Source: UBA6170 sp942491385
GTDB lineage: Bacteria; Chloroflexota; Anaerolineae; Anaerolineales; Anaerolineaceae
Assembly: GCA_942491385.1 (NCBI GenBank)
Contig: CALOAF010000006.1
Span: 1 to 64,000 of the forward strand
Length of the DNA: 64,000 nt
Reading direction: 5' to 3'
Under the pieces are notes generated by a model. That model was not told the origin of the DNA. It did not search any database and saw only the letters and a list, made by a program, of their open reading frames with translations. Of this stretch, positions 16,996 through 26,165 are shown piece after piece; positions within the stretch are counted from its first letter, which is position 1, and each line of letters starts with the position of its first letter. The translations under genes were made by a program, and so were the position numbers.

Positions 16996-18066
16996 TTAGC
17001 GGTCCATGCTGACGACCTGGCTATCCCAGCGATGCCAGCGGCCATGGTGTTTTTCTAATAGTGATTTTCCTTCACCAGGTGATTCTAAGTCGACTAATTC
17101 CATATCTGCATCGACCATAATTCTCACCAATTCTTTGAAGGTAACACGAGGCGTCCAGCCAATTTCCCGAATTGCCCTGGATGGATCTGCTAATAAATAA
17201 TCAACCTCATTGGGGCGGAAATAACGCGGATCAATGCGGACATACTCGTGCCAATCGAGGTTTAAATATCCAAACGATTCATCCAGAAATTCTCGTACAG
17301 AATGGGCTTCTCCGGTTCCGATCACAAAATCTCCAGCTTCATCATGTTGCATCATTTTCCACATTGCGGCTACGTAATCTGGTGCGTATCCCCAGTCGCG
17401 TTTGGCGTCCAAGTTTCCAAGATATAAGTTTTTTTGATTTCCTTTTACAATATTTGCCAGGGCACGAGTAATTTTTCGGGTTACAAAGGTTTCTCCACGA
17501 CGGGGGGATTCGTGGTTGAATAGGATCCCATTGCTGGCAAAAATATCGTACCCATCGCGATACTGTTTAGTGACCCAGTATGAATATAACTTTGCAGCTG
17601 CATAAGGGCTTTGAGGGCGGAAAGGAGTATCTTCATTTTGGGGTGGCTGAGAGGAACCATATAATTCGCTGGATGAAGCCTGATAAAATCTGGCTTTCAC
17701 GCCACTTTTCCGAATGGTTTCCAATATTCTAATGGTGCCTAACCCGGTTACGTCTCCAGTATATTCAGGCATGTCAAAACTTACACGTACATGGCTTTGT
17801 GCAGCGAGGTTATATACCTCATCAGGTCGGACGTTGTAAATGACATCCAGTAGTGCCTCCGATTGGGAGACATCACCATAATGCAAGATTAATTTAACTT
17901 CTCCGCCTGCGTTGTGAGGATCATGATAAATATGATCAATTCTTCTGGTATTGAATGTGCTTGCTCGACGAATCAACCCATGAACTTCATAGCCTTTTGC
18001 CAATAATAGTTCTGCTAAATAGGATCCATCCTGACCAGTTATTCCTGTAACGAGCGCTTTTTTCAA
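16996..18066 (-). CDS. gmd: GDP-mannose 4,6-dehydratase
   Basis: Short-chain dehydrogenase/reductase that converts GDP-D-mannose to GDP-4-keto-6-deoxymannose, the precursor of deoxyhexoses such as fucose and rhamnose. 356 residues from a TTG start that has GGAGG 5 bases upstream; the longer frame with an earlier ATG lacks the family's N-terminal position. The NAD(P) loop GITGQDGSYLAE, the substrate segment YQASSSELYG and the catalytic SPYAAAKLYSYW (Tyr-x-x-x-Lys) are all visible. No fucose synthase or RmlD-type reductase accompanies it, so the final sugar is undetermined. It begins a probable six-gene operon with its own promoter. Confidence 0.95.
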   Translation of the reverse strand: MKKALVTGITGQDGSYLAELLLAKGYEVHGLIRRASTFNTRRIDHIYHDPHNAGGEVKLILHYGDVSQSEALLDVIYNVRPDEVYNLAAQSHVRVSFDMPEYTGDVTGLGTIRILETIRKSGVKARFYQASSSELYGSSQPPQNEDTPFRPQSPYAAAKLYSYWVTKQYRDGYDIFASNGILFNHESPRRGETFVTRKITRALANIVKGNQKNLYLGNLDAKRDWGYAPDYVAAMWKMMQHDEAGDFVIGTGEAHSVREFLDESFGYLNLDWHEYVRIDPRYFRPNEVDYLLADPSRAIREIGWTPRVTFKELVRIMVDADMELVDLESPGEGKSLLEKHHGRWHRWDSQVVSMDR

Positions 18067-18119
18067 AGAAACCTCCTGAAACCCAATTCGTGGGTAATTA
18101 TCTATACAATTAGAAATCA

Positions 18120-18148
18120 AGTATAACGATAGGTATGATGACTGTCAA
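18120..18148 (-). promoter_or_regulatory. Sigma-70 promoter of gmd
   Basis: Minus-strand TTGACA (18148-18143), 17-base spacer, TATACT (18125-18120), about 54 bases before the TTG start codon of gmd. Both boxes are close to consensus. Confidence 0.75.
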
Positions 18149-18228
18149 ACGTTGTATTTAAATAATCGAACGATAGTTTTCGGATTTTCATAGAAAATTT
18201 TATCACTAGATTCGAATCTACTTGAATC

Positions 18229-18267
18229 AAAAATCCAGGTCAAATTTATCGAGAGACCTGGATTTTT
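18229..18267. terminator. Terminator after clpC
   Basis: 13-bp perfect stem, 18229-18241 with 18255-18267 (AAAAATCCAGGTC and its complement), 13-base loop, with a U run on either strand. It lies 18 bases after the clpC stop codon. Confidence 0.88.
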
Positions 18268-18284
18268 AGGTTTTAGAACCTGCG

Positions 18285-20735
18285 TTATTCAGAATCTTTT
18301 TCTGATTCTTTCTTGATAAACTCTAGTTTTTTGGTTTCTTCATTCAATTCAACCTGAATAATATCACCATCATGGAAATCCCCGGCTAAAATACTGACTG
18401 AAAGTGGGCTTTCTATGAATTTTTGCAGTGCTCTGCGTAATGGCCGTGCACCGAACATGGAATCATACCCTTCATGTGCCAGCCAATCACGTGCTCCTTC
18501 ACTCAGTTCAATCTGAATACCATTCTCTTCCAAACGGTCCTGAATTTCTTTCATTTGAAGAATGACGATATCCTTTACCTGATCTACTGTTAATGGTGAG
18601 AACATGATAATTTCATCGACTCGATTGATGAATTCGGGACGAAAGGTGCTTTTCAGCGCTTTTTCAATATTCTCGTGGGCATCTCGTTCTTCATTATCAC
18701 TGGATAAGAAGCCTAATGTGCCACCTTTTTTTACAAACTCAGTTCCCAGGTTGGAGGTCATGATCAATACAGTATTGCGAAAATCAACCTTATTCCCCTG
18801 ACCATCGGTAAGCCGGCCATCATCTAAAATTTGAAGTAATGAGTTCCAAACTTCCGGATGGGCTTTTTCAATTTCGTCAAACAGAATAACTCGGTATGGT
18901 CGGCGGCGAATAGCTTCCGTTAGTTGGCCTCCTTCTTCATATCCGATATATCCTGGAGGTGCACCAAACAGACGTGAGGCTGTATGTTGTTCTCGGTATT
19001 CACTCATATCCAGGCGAACCAATGCATCTTCATCACCAAACATGGATGCGGCTAATGCTTTGGCAAGTTCCGTCTTGCCAACACCAGAAGGCCCAATAAA
19101 AATAAATGAACCAATCGGCCGACGAGGATCTTTCAAACCAGAGCGGGAACGGCGAATTGCGTCTGAAATCGCTTTAACTGCTTCTTCCTGGCCGATGATG
19201 TTTTCATGTAAACGCTCTTCCATGTGCAATAATTTCTCGGATTCAGTTTCCATCATTTGATTAACCGGAATGCCCGTCCATTGGGCAACAACCTGCGCGA
19301 TATCATCGATATCCACGACCTCATCCAATTTATGTTCCGCCTCCCACTGATCTCGTTGCTCATTGAATTCGGTTTCAAGGCGCAAGCGTTCAGCCTTCAT
19401 GCGGGCTGCCCGCTCATAATCACGTTCTATCCCGGCTTTCTCCTCTTCTGAAGCTAAACGATCAAGCTCAGATTTCATCTCTTTCAAGTCTTCAGGAAGT
19501 GAGTAAAGGGCCACCCGTAATTTTGCTGCGGCTTCATCCATCAAGTCGATGGCTTTATCTGGTAATTTTCGACCGGTGACGTATTGGGAGGATAACCTGG
19601 CAGCAGAAACAAGGGCTTCATCCGCAAAACGGACTTTATGATGGGCTTCATAACGGTCACGCAAACCGCGCAACATCTCAATCGTATCGTCCACGCTTGG
19701 TTCCTCCACATAAACAGGAGCAAATCTACGTTCCAGGGCCGAATCTTTTTCTATGTGTTTATGAAATTCATCCAGTGTGGTAGCGCCGATACATTGAAGA
19801 TCACCGCGTGCTAATGCAGGTTTTAGCATATTTGAAGCATCCATGGCTCCCTGGGCTGCCCCGGCTCCGACGACTGTATGCAATTCATCGATGAAAAGAA
19901 TAACCTCTCCCTCTGCTCGTTGCACTTCTTCAATCGCAGCTTTCAAACGTTCTTCAAATTCACCTCTAAAGCGCGAACCAGCAATCATGGCGCTTAAATC
20001 CAATGATATAACCTTTTTACCCATGAGTATCTCTGGAATATCATTAGAAGCGATCTTTTGTGCCAACCCCTCTACGATTGCTGTTTTTCCTACACCGGCT
20101 TCTCCAATCAGAACAGGATTGTTTTTGGTTCTGCGGGAGAGAATTTGCATGACACGCAATATTTCATTATCACGTCCGATTACCGGGTCTAATTTTCCTT
20201 CACGTGCCTGTGTGGTCAGATCACGCGAATATTTCTCGAGACTGCGATAGCGGGTTTCGGCTTGAGGATCAGTGACCCTCTGACCACCTCGCATCTGATT
20301 AATCGCTTCAACCACTCGTTCACGATTGATACCCGAACCTTCTAACAGTCGGGCAGCTGGGGTGTTCTTTTCGCTGAGAATCGCCAGGAAAATATGTTCT
20401 GTCGAAATGTACTCATCTTTTAATCGACTGGCCTCTTCATTGGCAAGATCGATAATTCTCTTCACGCGGGGAGTGATAAACACCTGACCAGCCCCACCAC
20501 CAAAAATACTAGCTTTTGGACTGGTACGCAGGATGTAGTCCAGCCTTTCTTCAAGAATACTGGGGTCAATCTTTAATATCTCTAGAATTTGAGGAATAAC
20601 CCCTTCAGGTTGTTCAATTAAAGCTAAAAGAATGTGCTCAGTATCAATCTGGTTATGCCCGTATCGTTGAATGATCTCGGCTGCTCTTTGAGCAGCTTCC
20701 TGAGCTCTTTCTGTAAATCGGTCAAATCTCATCAT
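18285..20735 (-). CDS. clpC: ClpC-type AAA+ protease ATPase
   Basis: 816-residue Hsp100 unfoldase that delivers proteins to ClpP. Domains in order: two Clp N-repeats (about 1-145), first AAA+ module with Walker A GEAGVGKT (211-218) and FIDELHTVVGAG, a short middle domain with the UVR-like segment EEKAGIERDYERAARMKAE, then the second AAA+ module with GPSGVGKTE (about 548) and the pore motif GYIGYEEGG. The short middle domain and the TLGF tripeptide loop after the second module mark ClpC rather than ClpB, which has a long coiled coil and lacks the ClpP loop. Monocistronic, with GGAAGGA before the start and TATAAT on the minus strand at 20785-20790. No CIRCE or CtsR-type operator was seen. Confidence 0.9.
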   Translation of the reverse strand: MMRFDRFTERAQEAAQRAAEIIQRYGHNQIDTEHILLALIEQPEGVIPQILEILKIDPSILEERLDYILRTSPKASIFGGGAGQVFITPRVKRIIDLANEEASRLKDEYISTEHIFLAILSEKNTPAARLLEGSGINRERVVEAINQMRGGQRVTDPQAETRYRSLEKYSRDLTTQAREGKLDPVIGRDNEILRVMQILSRRTKNNPVLIGEAGVGKTAIVEGLAQKIASNDIPEILMGKKVISLDLSAMIAGSRFRGEFEERLKAAIEEVQRAEGEVILFIDELHTVVGAGAAQGAMDASNMLKPALARGDLQCIGATTLDEFHKHIEKDSALERRFAPVYVEEPSVDDTIEMLRGLRDRYEAHHKVRFADEALVSAARLSSQYVTGRKLPDKAIDLMDEAAAKLRVALYSLPEDLKEMKSELDRLASEEEKAGIERDYERAARMKAERLRLETEFNEQRDQWEAEHKLDEVVDIDDIAQVVAQWTGIPVNQMMETESEKLLHMEERLHENIIGQEEAVKAISDAIRRSRSGLKDPRRPIGSFIFIGPSGVGKTELAKALAASMFGDEDALVRLDMSEYREQHTASRLFGAPPGYIGYEEGGQLTEAIRRRPYRVILFDEIEKAHPEVWNSLLQILDDGRLTDGQGNKVDFRNTVLIMTSNLGTEFVKKGGTLGFLSSDNEERDAHENIEKALKSTFRPEFINRVDEIIMFSPLTVDQVKDIVILQMKEIQDRLEENGIQIELSEGARDWLAHEGYDSMFGARPLRRALQKFIESPLSVSILAGDFHDGDIIQVELNEETKKLEFIKKESEKDSE

Positions 20736-20957
20736 ATGGGTATTGTCCTTCCATTATGCACACTTCTTCTCATTATCATGTAGGATTATATCAAAATCAA
20801 CTGCAATCAATTACAAGTATTGTATTAGAAGCATATAAGAATTTTGCAAGCTAATTTCAGGTAGTTGCAGGAATTGAGCCGGAACATGTAGAAGGATTTC
20901 GATTTCAAGAAATGATTTGCTTTTTTTAACCATTTCAGTGGTGTAAAATATAAGCGA

Positions 20958-21959
20958 ATGAATGATGAACTAGGAACCAGGGCAGGAAAAATACGCGCAT
21001 TAAATCCTAATACTGATCTTCGGGCGATTGCGGATCTGATTGAATTGTGTTTTAAAGACACCATCGATGATGATGGTCTGGACTATATTCGCTATCTACG
21101 GAAAATCGCCTCAGAGCAAAACAGTTATCCCATAGGAGCAGTTCGGCAATTACATCCGTTAGCTCCAATTCAAGGCTTTATATATGAGGTTGAAGGACGA
21201 ATCGTTGGCAACTTATCAATGATTCCATTTCACAAAAACGGTGATTTTGTGTTTTTAATTGCCAATGTTGCTGTTCATCCAGATTTTCGCCGGCAACGGA
21301 TCGCCTTTGATTTGACCGCCAGATCGCTTAAATATGCGCGGCAAAAATCTGCCAAGAGTACATGGCTTCAGGTTCGTAATGATAATCCCGCAGCGATTGA
21401 ACTTTATCAACAAATGGGATTCATTGAAAAATGTCGTCGTTCAACTTATACAATCAAATCAAAGAATAGATTAACACGTCCTATCGATAGTGAAATCAAG
21501 ATCAGAAATCGAAAGAAAAATGAATGGGAAAAGCAACAACAATTAATGATGGAAGTCTACCCCGATGAAGTCCGCTGGAATCTTGGATTGAGAGAAAAAA
21601 GATTTATCCCTGGATTCTGGCATGAATTATCCAGAATATTGTCGGGTATTTCCATTTCGAATATCAGTATTTCCAATGGGAATGAACTACTGGGGTTTGC
21701 ATCCCTAGAGAGGACTACATTGTTTGCGGATAATCTTTGGATTGTGACAGAAGAAAAATATGATGATGAAGTAATTCGTGCAGCAGTCCCATATTTTCGA
21801 TCATCAACGATAAGTATGCGGCCGCAAACGGTAAATTACCCTGTAAACCGCGGTGAACACGTTTTTATGAGTCTGGGTTTTGAAAAAAACCATACATTGA
21901 TCTGGATGGAAGAAACGATATCTCCTTATCACCTTTTGTCTTCGGTTGATGCAACTTAA
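20958..21959 (+). CDS. GNAT-family N-acetyltransferase
   Basis: 333 residues. The first half (about 12-165) is a GNAT acetyltransferase domain: NVAVHPDFRRQRIAFDLTAR is the acetyl-CoA-binding segment, and NPAAIELYQQMGF is the usual C-terminal helix and strand. The second half (about 190-325) looks like a degenerate second acetyltransferase-like fold ending in MSLGFEKNHTLIWM, an arrangement seen in double-GNAT proteins. The substrate is unknown. The gene is divergent from clpC. TAAAAT and TATAAG sequences end within 10 bases of the ATG and no ribosome site is visible, so the message may be leaderless. Confidence 0.75.
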   Translation: MNDELGTRAGKIRALNPNTDLRAIADLIELCFKDTIDDDGLDYIRYLRKIASEQNSYPIGAVRQLHPLAPIQGFIYEVEGRIVGNLSMIPFHKNGDFVFLIANVAVHPDFRRQRIAFDLTARSLKYARQKSAKSTWLQVRNDNPAAIELYQQMGFIEKCRRSTYTIKSKNRLTRPIDSEIKIRNRKKNEWEKQQQLMMEVYPDEVRWNLGLREKRFIPGFWHELSRILSGISISNISISNGNELLGFASLERTTLFADNLWIVTEEKYDDEVIRAAVPYFRSSTISMRPQTVNYPVNRGEHVFMSLGFEKNHTLIWMEETISPYHLLSSVDAT

Positions 21960-22000
21960 TCGTTAGAAAAACGTATTATATTTAAGGAAAGGAGATTAAG

Positions 22001-22396
22001 ATGAAAAAATTGCTTATTCGATTAGGCATTAATGCAGTGGCATTATATGTTGCAGTTGCTTTACTAAATGGCCGGGGTATTACTCCACAAAATGAAAACT
22101 GGTTGAGTTTTGTTTGGCTGGCATTAATTTTTGGACTGGTGAATGCCATTATTAAACCTCTATTGGTAGTTATGAGTTGTCCGTTATTAATCCTTACACT
22201 GGGTCTAGGAACATTGGTTATCAATACTTTGATGTTCATGATGGCTGGTTGGATAGGAACTCAATTCCAGGCAGGCTTCACCGTCGATAGTTTCTGGGCT
22301 GGTTTGGTAGGAGCTATCATTGTTAGTATTGTCAGTTTTGTGCTGACTGGTCTATTCAAGGATGATTTAAAGAATAGATCGCACAAAAAAAGATAA
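22001..22396 (+). CDS. Phage-holin-4 superfamily membrane protein
   Basis: 131 residues, four predicted membrane helices with conserved FGLVNAIIKPLL and LTLGLGTLVINTLMF segments, which mark the superfamily IV holin-like family (PF04020). Despite the family name these are ordinary chromosomal membrane proteins in most bacteria and no phage gene is nearby. A strong AAGGAG site precedes the ATG. The C-terminus is basic and cytoplasmic. Function unknown. Confidence 0.8.
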   Translation: MKKLLIRLGINAVALYVAVALLNGRGITPQNENWLSFVWLALIFGLVNAIIKPLLVVMSCPLLILTLGLGTLVINTLMFMMAGWIGTQFQAGFTVDSFWAGLVGAIIVSIVSFVLTGLFKDDLKNRSHKKR

Positions 22397-22428
22397 ATCA
22401 AATCATATAGAAATGGTTTAAGTTAAAT

Positions 22429-24270
22429 TTAGCTTAATTGGTATTCTTCAATAGCCAGGCTTTCAAGTTTTTTATTTGTTGGTACCCCATCCTCACTCCA
22501 ACCACGTACTTCATAAAAACGGGGTAAAAGTAAATCCAGCTCTACAACATGCCCTTTCCCGGGTCCATCCGGGAGAGGTTCATGTAACATTCGATGAGGT
22601 AGGGTATCATCTTCTTTTGTCAAGCCCGCTCTTAAGAGGAATAGCCTTTCCATATTGAAAATGCGATCACCCGCTTCCAATAAACTTTGCTGAGTAAATG
22701 GGTGTCCAGTCGATAATCGCATGATTTCAGATAAGGGAGTTGGCCATAATTCCACTTTGTCTTCAAACATATATCTGACAGATAGAAATACACAAAGACC
22801 TGTGGCATCGATGACCGCGAAGGCATCCTCAAACCGTTTTACCAGTTCAGGTTTATTTTCAAGAGACAGTCCGTCGATTTTTTTGGGAACTCCAAAAACC
22901 TCACTATAGGCGATATCACCAGCCATGTGAGAAGCACCTTTATTAGAGGTAGCGTAGAGCAACCCCATTCCTTTTGAGCCTCGCGGGTCATAACCAGGAA
23001 ATTCCTGCTTTTTGGAGGTAACTGCTAATTCTGGGTGTCCATAATGCTGAGCTAATCGGAAACTGCCCTGTGCTAATTCTTTTCCAAACCCTTCGATATT
23101 TGCGATTTGGTGTGTAAGTGTAATGATTGCATCTGGATCACCAAACTTCAAATCAAAACCAATTGTTGTTTTTGGAATGTAATCTTTTTCTGCCATCTCC
23201 ATTGCACAGGCAATCGTCATGCCAGCAGAAATGGTGTCCAAACCATATTCATTACAAAGATAATTTGCTTTGATGATCGCGGCCATGTTAGAAATTCCGC
23301 ATGCGCTTCCAAAGGCTGCTATTGTTTCATATTCTGGGCCTTCACCTTCACCAGCATATTTTGGATCATCTACTTTGGTATCTCTCCCACAAGCAATCGG
23401 GCAGCGAAAACATGGTTTTGGCTTTTTCAGGAACTTCTCATTAATAACATCCCCGGTTATACCAGCGATCCCTTCAAAGCGACCCGATTGAAAATTCCTG
23501 GTCGGTAAAATACCTAACTCATTCGTAATGGGAGGTACATACGAAGTTCCATAGACGCGCATCGCTCCCCCAGCTTTCATTACGCCACCTACGGTTGTGG
23601 ATATGGCTTTACAGTATTTATTCAGTTCATCGGGAAATGCAACATCAATCTGCTGAGTCCCTCTGACGACAACAGCTTTAAGGTTTTTTGATCCCATCAC
23701 CGCACCGACGCCTGATCGACCGGCAGCCCGATGTTTATCATTCATGATGGCGGCATACAAAACCAGATTTTCACCAGCAGGACCAATGCAGGCTACTCTT
23801 CCTTTGGGATCAGTTTCTGCGAGTAAGATATCTTCCGTTGAGGGCACATTTTTCCCCCAAACATGATCGGCTGGTCGCAATTCCACTTGATCATCATTGA
23901 CCCATAAGTACATAGGGGTTTCGGCTTTTCCTTCAAAGATAAACATATCGAAGCCTGTGCGTTTCATTTCGGTTGGGAAGAACCCACCAGAATTTGAATC
24001 AGTTAAAGCCCCGGTGAGTGGAGATTTTGTTACAACCATATAACGATTCCCAGTTGGTGCTACGGTCCCTGTAAGTGGTCCGGTGGCAAAAATCATCATA
24101 TTTTCAGGTGAGAGTGGGGCAACTGTTGGATCCATTTCATCCATAAGGTACTTTATTGCCCACCCACGTCCACCAAGAAATTTAGCAGCAAATTCTTTTT
24201 CTACGAATTCGGTCTTGGTTGTCAAAGTGCTGAGATTTATTTTTAAAATTTTTCCATGCCAGGCAAACAT
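22429..24270 (-). CDS. Aldehyde ferredoxin oxidoreductase family protein
   Basis: 613-residue tungsten/molybdenum bis-pyranopterin enzyme of the AOR family, which oxidises aldehydes to carboxylates (or the reverse) with ferredoxin. The start at 24270 is set by AAAGGAG 5 bases upstream; the reading frame extends 20 codons further but overlaps the upstream gene. The N-terminal domain carries LGGRGWAIKYL and ATGPLTG, and the pterin region has HRAAGRSGVGAVMGSKNLKA. The [4Fe-4S] ligands appear as CFRCPIAC plus a late Cys in DATGLCVF. A MoaD/ThiS-like gene lies immediately upstream. Which aldehyde it uses cannot be told; its sequence suits the bacterial AOR-like branch rather than a characterised archaeal enzyme. 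Confidence 0.9.
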   Translation of the reverse strand: MFAWHGKILKINLSTLTTKTEFVEKEFAAKFLGGRGWAIKYLMDEMDPTVAPLSPENMMIFATGPLTGTVAPTGNRYMVVTKSPLTGALTDSNSGGFFPTEMKRTGFDMFIFEGKAETPMYLWVNDDQVELRPADHVWGKNVPSTEDILLAETDPKGRVACIGPAGENLVLYAAIMNDKHRAAGRSGVGAVMGSKNLKAVVVRGTQQIDVAFPDELNKYCKAISTTVGGVMKAGGAMRVYGTSYVPPITNELGILPTRNFQSGRFEGIAGITGDVINEKFLKKPKPCFRCPIACGRDTKVDDPKYAGEGEGPEYETIAAFGSACGISNMAAIIKANYLCNEYGLDTISAGMTIACAMEMAEKDYIPKTTIGFDLKFGDPDAIITLTHQIANIEGFGKELAQGSFRLAQHYGHPELAVTSKKQEFPGYDPRGSKGMGLLYATSNKGASHMAGDIAYSEVFGVPKKIDGLSLENKPELVKRFEDAFAVIDATGLCVFLSVRYMFEDKVELWPTPLSEIMRLSTGHPFTQQSLLEAGDRIFNMERLFLLRAGLTKEDDTLPHRMLHEPLPDGPGKGHVVELDLLLPRFYEVRGWSEDGVPTNKKLESLAIEEYQLS

Positions 24271-24289
24271 TATTTCTCCTTTGTAATGG

Positions 24290-24529
24290 TCAGCCACCTG
24301 CCATAGCAGAAAATGCGCAGATGACATCACCCTCTTTTAAAAGTTCCCCAGGTACGATTGTTTTCCCATTGATTAGCACAACACTTTCAGGAATTGGCGG
24401 TAAAGCCAGCATGTCCAGAATCGTTTCAGGAATAGAATCTTCAGGTACATCAATGAAAATCTGATCCCCAGTTGTCCCTGCAGGGAGGTTATTACGGTAG
24501 TTAGCCAATAATTTAATACATACTTGCAT
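24290..24529 (-). CDS. MoaD/ThiS-family sulfur-carrier protein
   Basis: 79-residue beta-grasp protein. It ends in the Gly-Gly tail (SAMAGG) on which the family carries a thiocarboxylate, and has the PPIPESVVLINGKTI and GELLKEGDVI segments of MoaD/ThiS folds. The ATG at 24529 was preferred to a TTG seven codons earlier. It ends 19 bases before the AOR gene, and such pairs are frequent, suggesting sulfur supply for the tungsten or molybdenum pterin cofactor of that enzyme. No ribosome site is obvious. Confidence 0.8.
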   Translation of the reverse strand: MQVCIKLLANYRNNLPAGTTGDQIFIDVPEDSIPETILDMLALPPIPESVVLINGKTIVPGELLKEGDVICAFSAMAGG

Positions 24530-24631
24530 AATTTTTAATAATTCTATCAAAATTAATGATACTAAAGCTAAACTGAATATTCAAGTTCAAAGTGTCATTA
24601 ATATTATGAAAATTTATAAATTTTGATTGCA

Positions 24632-25519
24632 TTACAAAAAAATGATTGCCACCCCAACCATGGCGACAAATGTTCCAGCGATGGCTTGTTTTGTAATCCT
24701 TTCTTTTAAAATCGTGCCAATTGGTAAATGGAAAATCGGGGTTAATGCCATCAGTGTTGACGCAATCCCCACTTTCGCAAATTGGACTGAGATTAAGGAT
24801 AACCAAACCCCTAGAAATGGACCAACCATTGCCCCTACGATGGCAGATTGAAAGGCTTTCGGGAATTGCCTGATTTGCTTGAAGCTTTTTGTAAATTGCC
24901 TGGTAAGAATAGCTGCGATCCATACAAGCACAAAAGCCACCAGAACACGAATGACAACCCCTGAAAGTGCAGGAAATTCCGCTGGTAAACCTTTTTTCGC
25001 AAAGATCAGCCCAATTGACTGCCCAATAGCTGCTCCAACGCCAAAAAGAATCCCCACCCACTTGTGTCGGTCGCTATAGATAGGAGTATGAGAACCATTA
25101 CGATCCAAAATCACCAGAGAAATCCCACCGATGGTAAGAATAATTCCTACAATTTGTAAGGCAGATAGTATCTCTCCCAGAAAAATCCAGGCAAAGATTG
25201 CGCTGATCACCGGGCTGATTGCCATTACCAACATGCCCAATCTTGGACCTACCATGATGAACGATTGAAATAAAAACAAATCACCTACTACCAGGCCAAT
25301 AATGGAGGATAGTCCCAACCAAAGCCATTGTTCGGAGGAGGCACTGAACGGGATGGGTGTCCCATATACGAGGGTATGAGTAATCAGCAGGAAGAAAATT
25401 GCAATTGTTAATCGAATTCGATTTAATGAGGAAGACCCGATTTGCTTTCCTGAAAATGAAAAGAAAATTGAAGATACCGCCCATAATATAGCTGCTGAGA
25501 TCGCTGCAAATTCACCCAT
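24632..25519 (-). CDS. EamA/DMT-superfamily transporter
   Basis: 295 residues with ten predicted membrane helices in two homologous halves, each an EamA domain; typical segments are GVIISAIFA-like PVISAIFAWIFLGE in the first half and ALTPIFHLPIGT at the same place in the second. The start at 25519 gives an N-terminus of MGEFAAISAAILWA that opens directly with helix 1; the longer frame adds 15 polar residues and is less likely. Drug/metabolite exporters of this family move amino acids or other small metabolites. The substrate is not predictable. Confidence 0.88.
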   Translation of the reverse strand: MGEFAAISAAILWAVSSIFFSFSGKQIGSSSLNRIRLTIAIFFLLITHTLVYGTPIPFSASSEQWLWLGLSSIIGLVVGDLFLFQSFIMVGPRLGMLVMAISPVISAIFAWIFLGEILSALQIVGIILTIGGISLVILDRNGSHTPIYSDRHKWVGILFGVGAAIGQSIGLIFAKKGLPAEFPALSGVVIRVLVAFVLVWIAAILTRQFTKSFKQIRQFPKAFQSAIVGAMVGPFLGVWLSLISVQFAKVGIASTLMALTPIFHLPIGTILKERITKQAIAGTFVAMVGVAIIFL

Positions 25520-26105
25520 ATTTTCAATCCTGTCAAATCGCAATCTTACCATGAAGTCATTCAATTGATATCAAATCCCGACACAAGATTGAGAAAGATA
25601 TTGAACTTATATTCTGTCTGCATAGGTAGGGTGTAATTATTTGGACAATGTTATGTTTAAAGAGATCAATCCCATACCCATAGAAATATTTTTCCAGGTG
25701 TCAAATGGATCATCTGGCTTTTTGTGAAACCAAAATTAATGAATTGCCAAAAAATGTTAATGGTGAAAAATCAATGCTTATCTAAGGTACACCGTTGGGG
25801 ATGTGAATAAGAAAGATCATAGGCGCAATTAAGGATGGCAATGAAAAAAGGAAATTCTCTTCTTGTGGATTGTATTTTATTGATGATATGAGAAGAAATT
25901 TAAGGGAAAGAATTTAGATACGGAAAAGTCTTCATGTAAAAAAAACTAAATAGAATTCTTTTATTGGATTGGGATTAGTGTTTGGTGGGGCGATTGGTAC
26001 TGGATTAGGCATTATCTATGCTGGTATTAGCGCTGAGTGGTAATCGTGGTTGCGGAAATCATTGAAGGCAATAAAAATAAAAATACGTAACCACTAAGCT
26101 CTATC
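25520..26105. other. Non-coding gap with little recognisable content
   Basis: About 585 bases without a plausible intact gene on either strand. Apart from a short glycine-rich remnant at 25954-26043 and the terminator that follows, I see only AT-rich sequence; no tRNA, riboswitch or repeat was recognised. Confidence 0.5.
25954..26043 (+). pseudogene. Remnant of a small glycine-zipper membrane protein
   Basis: A 29-codon open stretch between stop codons in one frame encodes a hydrophobic segment with regular Gly spacing (GLGLVFGGAIGTGLGIIYAG) and ends in a natural stop. It resembles the membrane part of small glycine-zipper proteins, but the upstream part in that frame is closed by a TAG and has no ribosome site. 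The most economical reading is a decayed gene. It may be chance. Confidence 0.3.
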
Positions 26106-26146
26106 AAAAAAGCCTGGCACCACTTATTGAGATTACCAGGCTTTTT
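26106..26146. terminator. Bidirectional terminator before the glycosyltransferase stop
   Basis: Stem AAAAAGCCTGG / CCAGGCTTTTT (26107-26117 with 26136-26146), 18-base loop, U run on both strands. It ends the minus-strand glycosyltransferase-NHL transcript. Confidence 0.88.
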
Positions 26147-26165
26147 GTTAGTTGAAACTCAAGAA

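Noticed and set aside
22001..22396. Prophage holin
   Set aside because: The family name is misleading; no phage structural, lysin or integrase gene is anywhere near.
24513..25061. A 182-codon frame antisense to the EamA gene and rich in Cys/Trp/His
   Set aside because: It is the shadow of a hydrophobic gene, with no ribosome site and no known family; the EamA frame explains the sequence.
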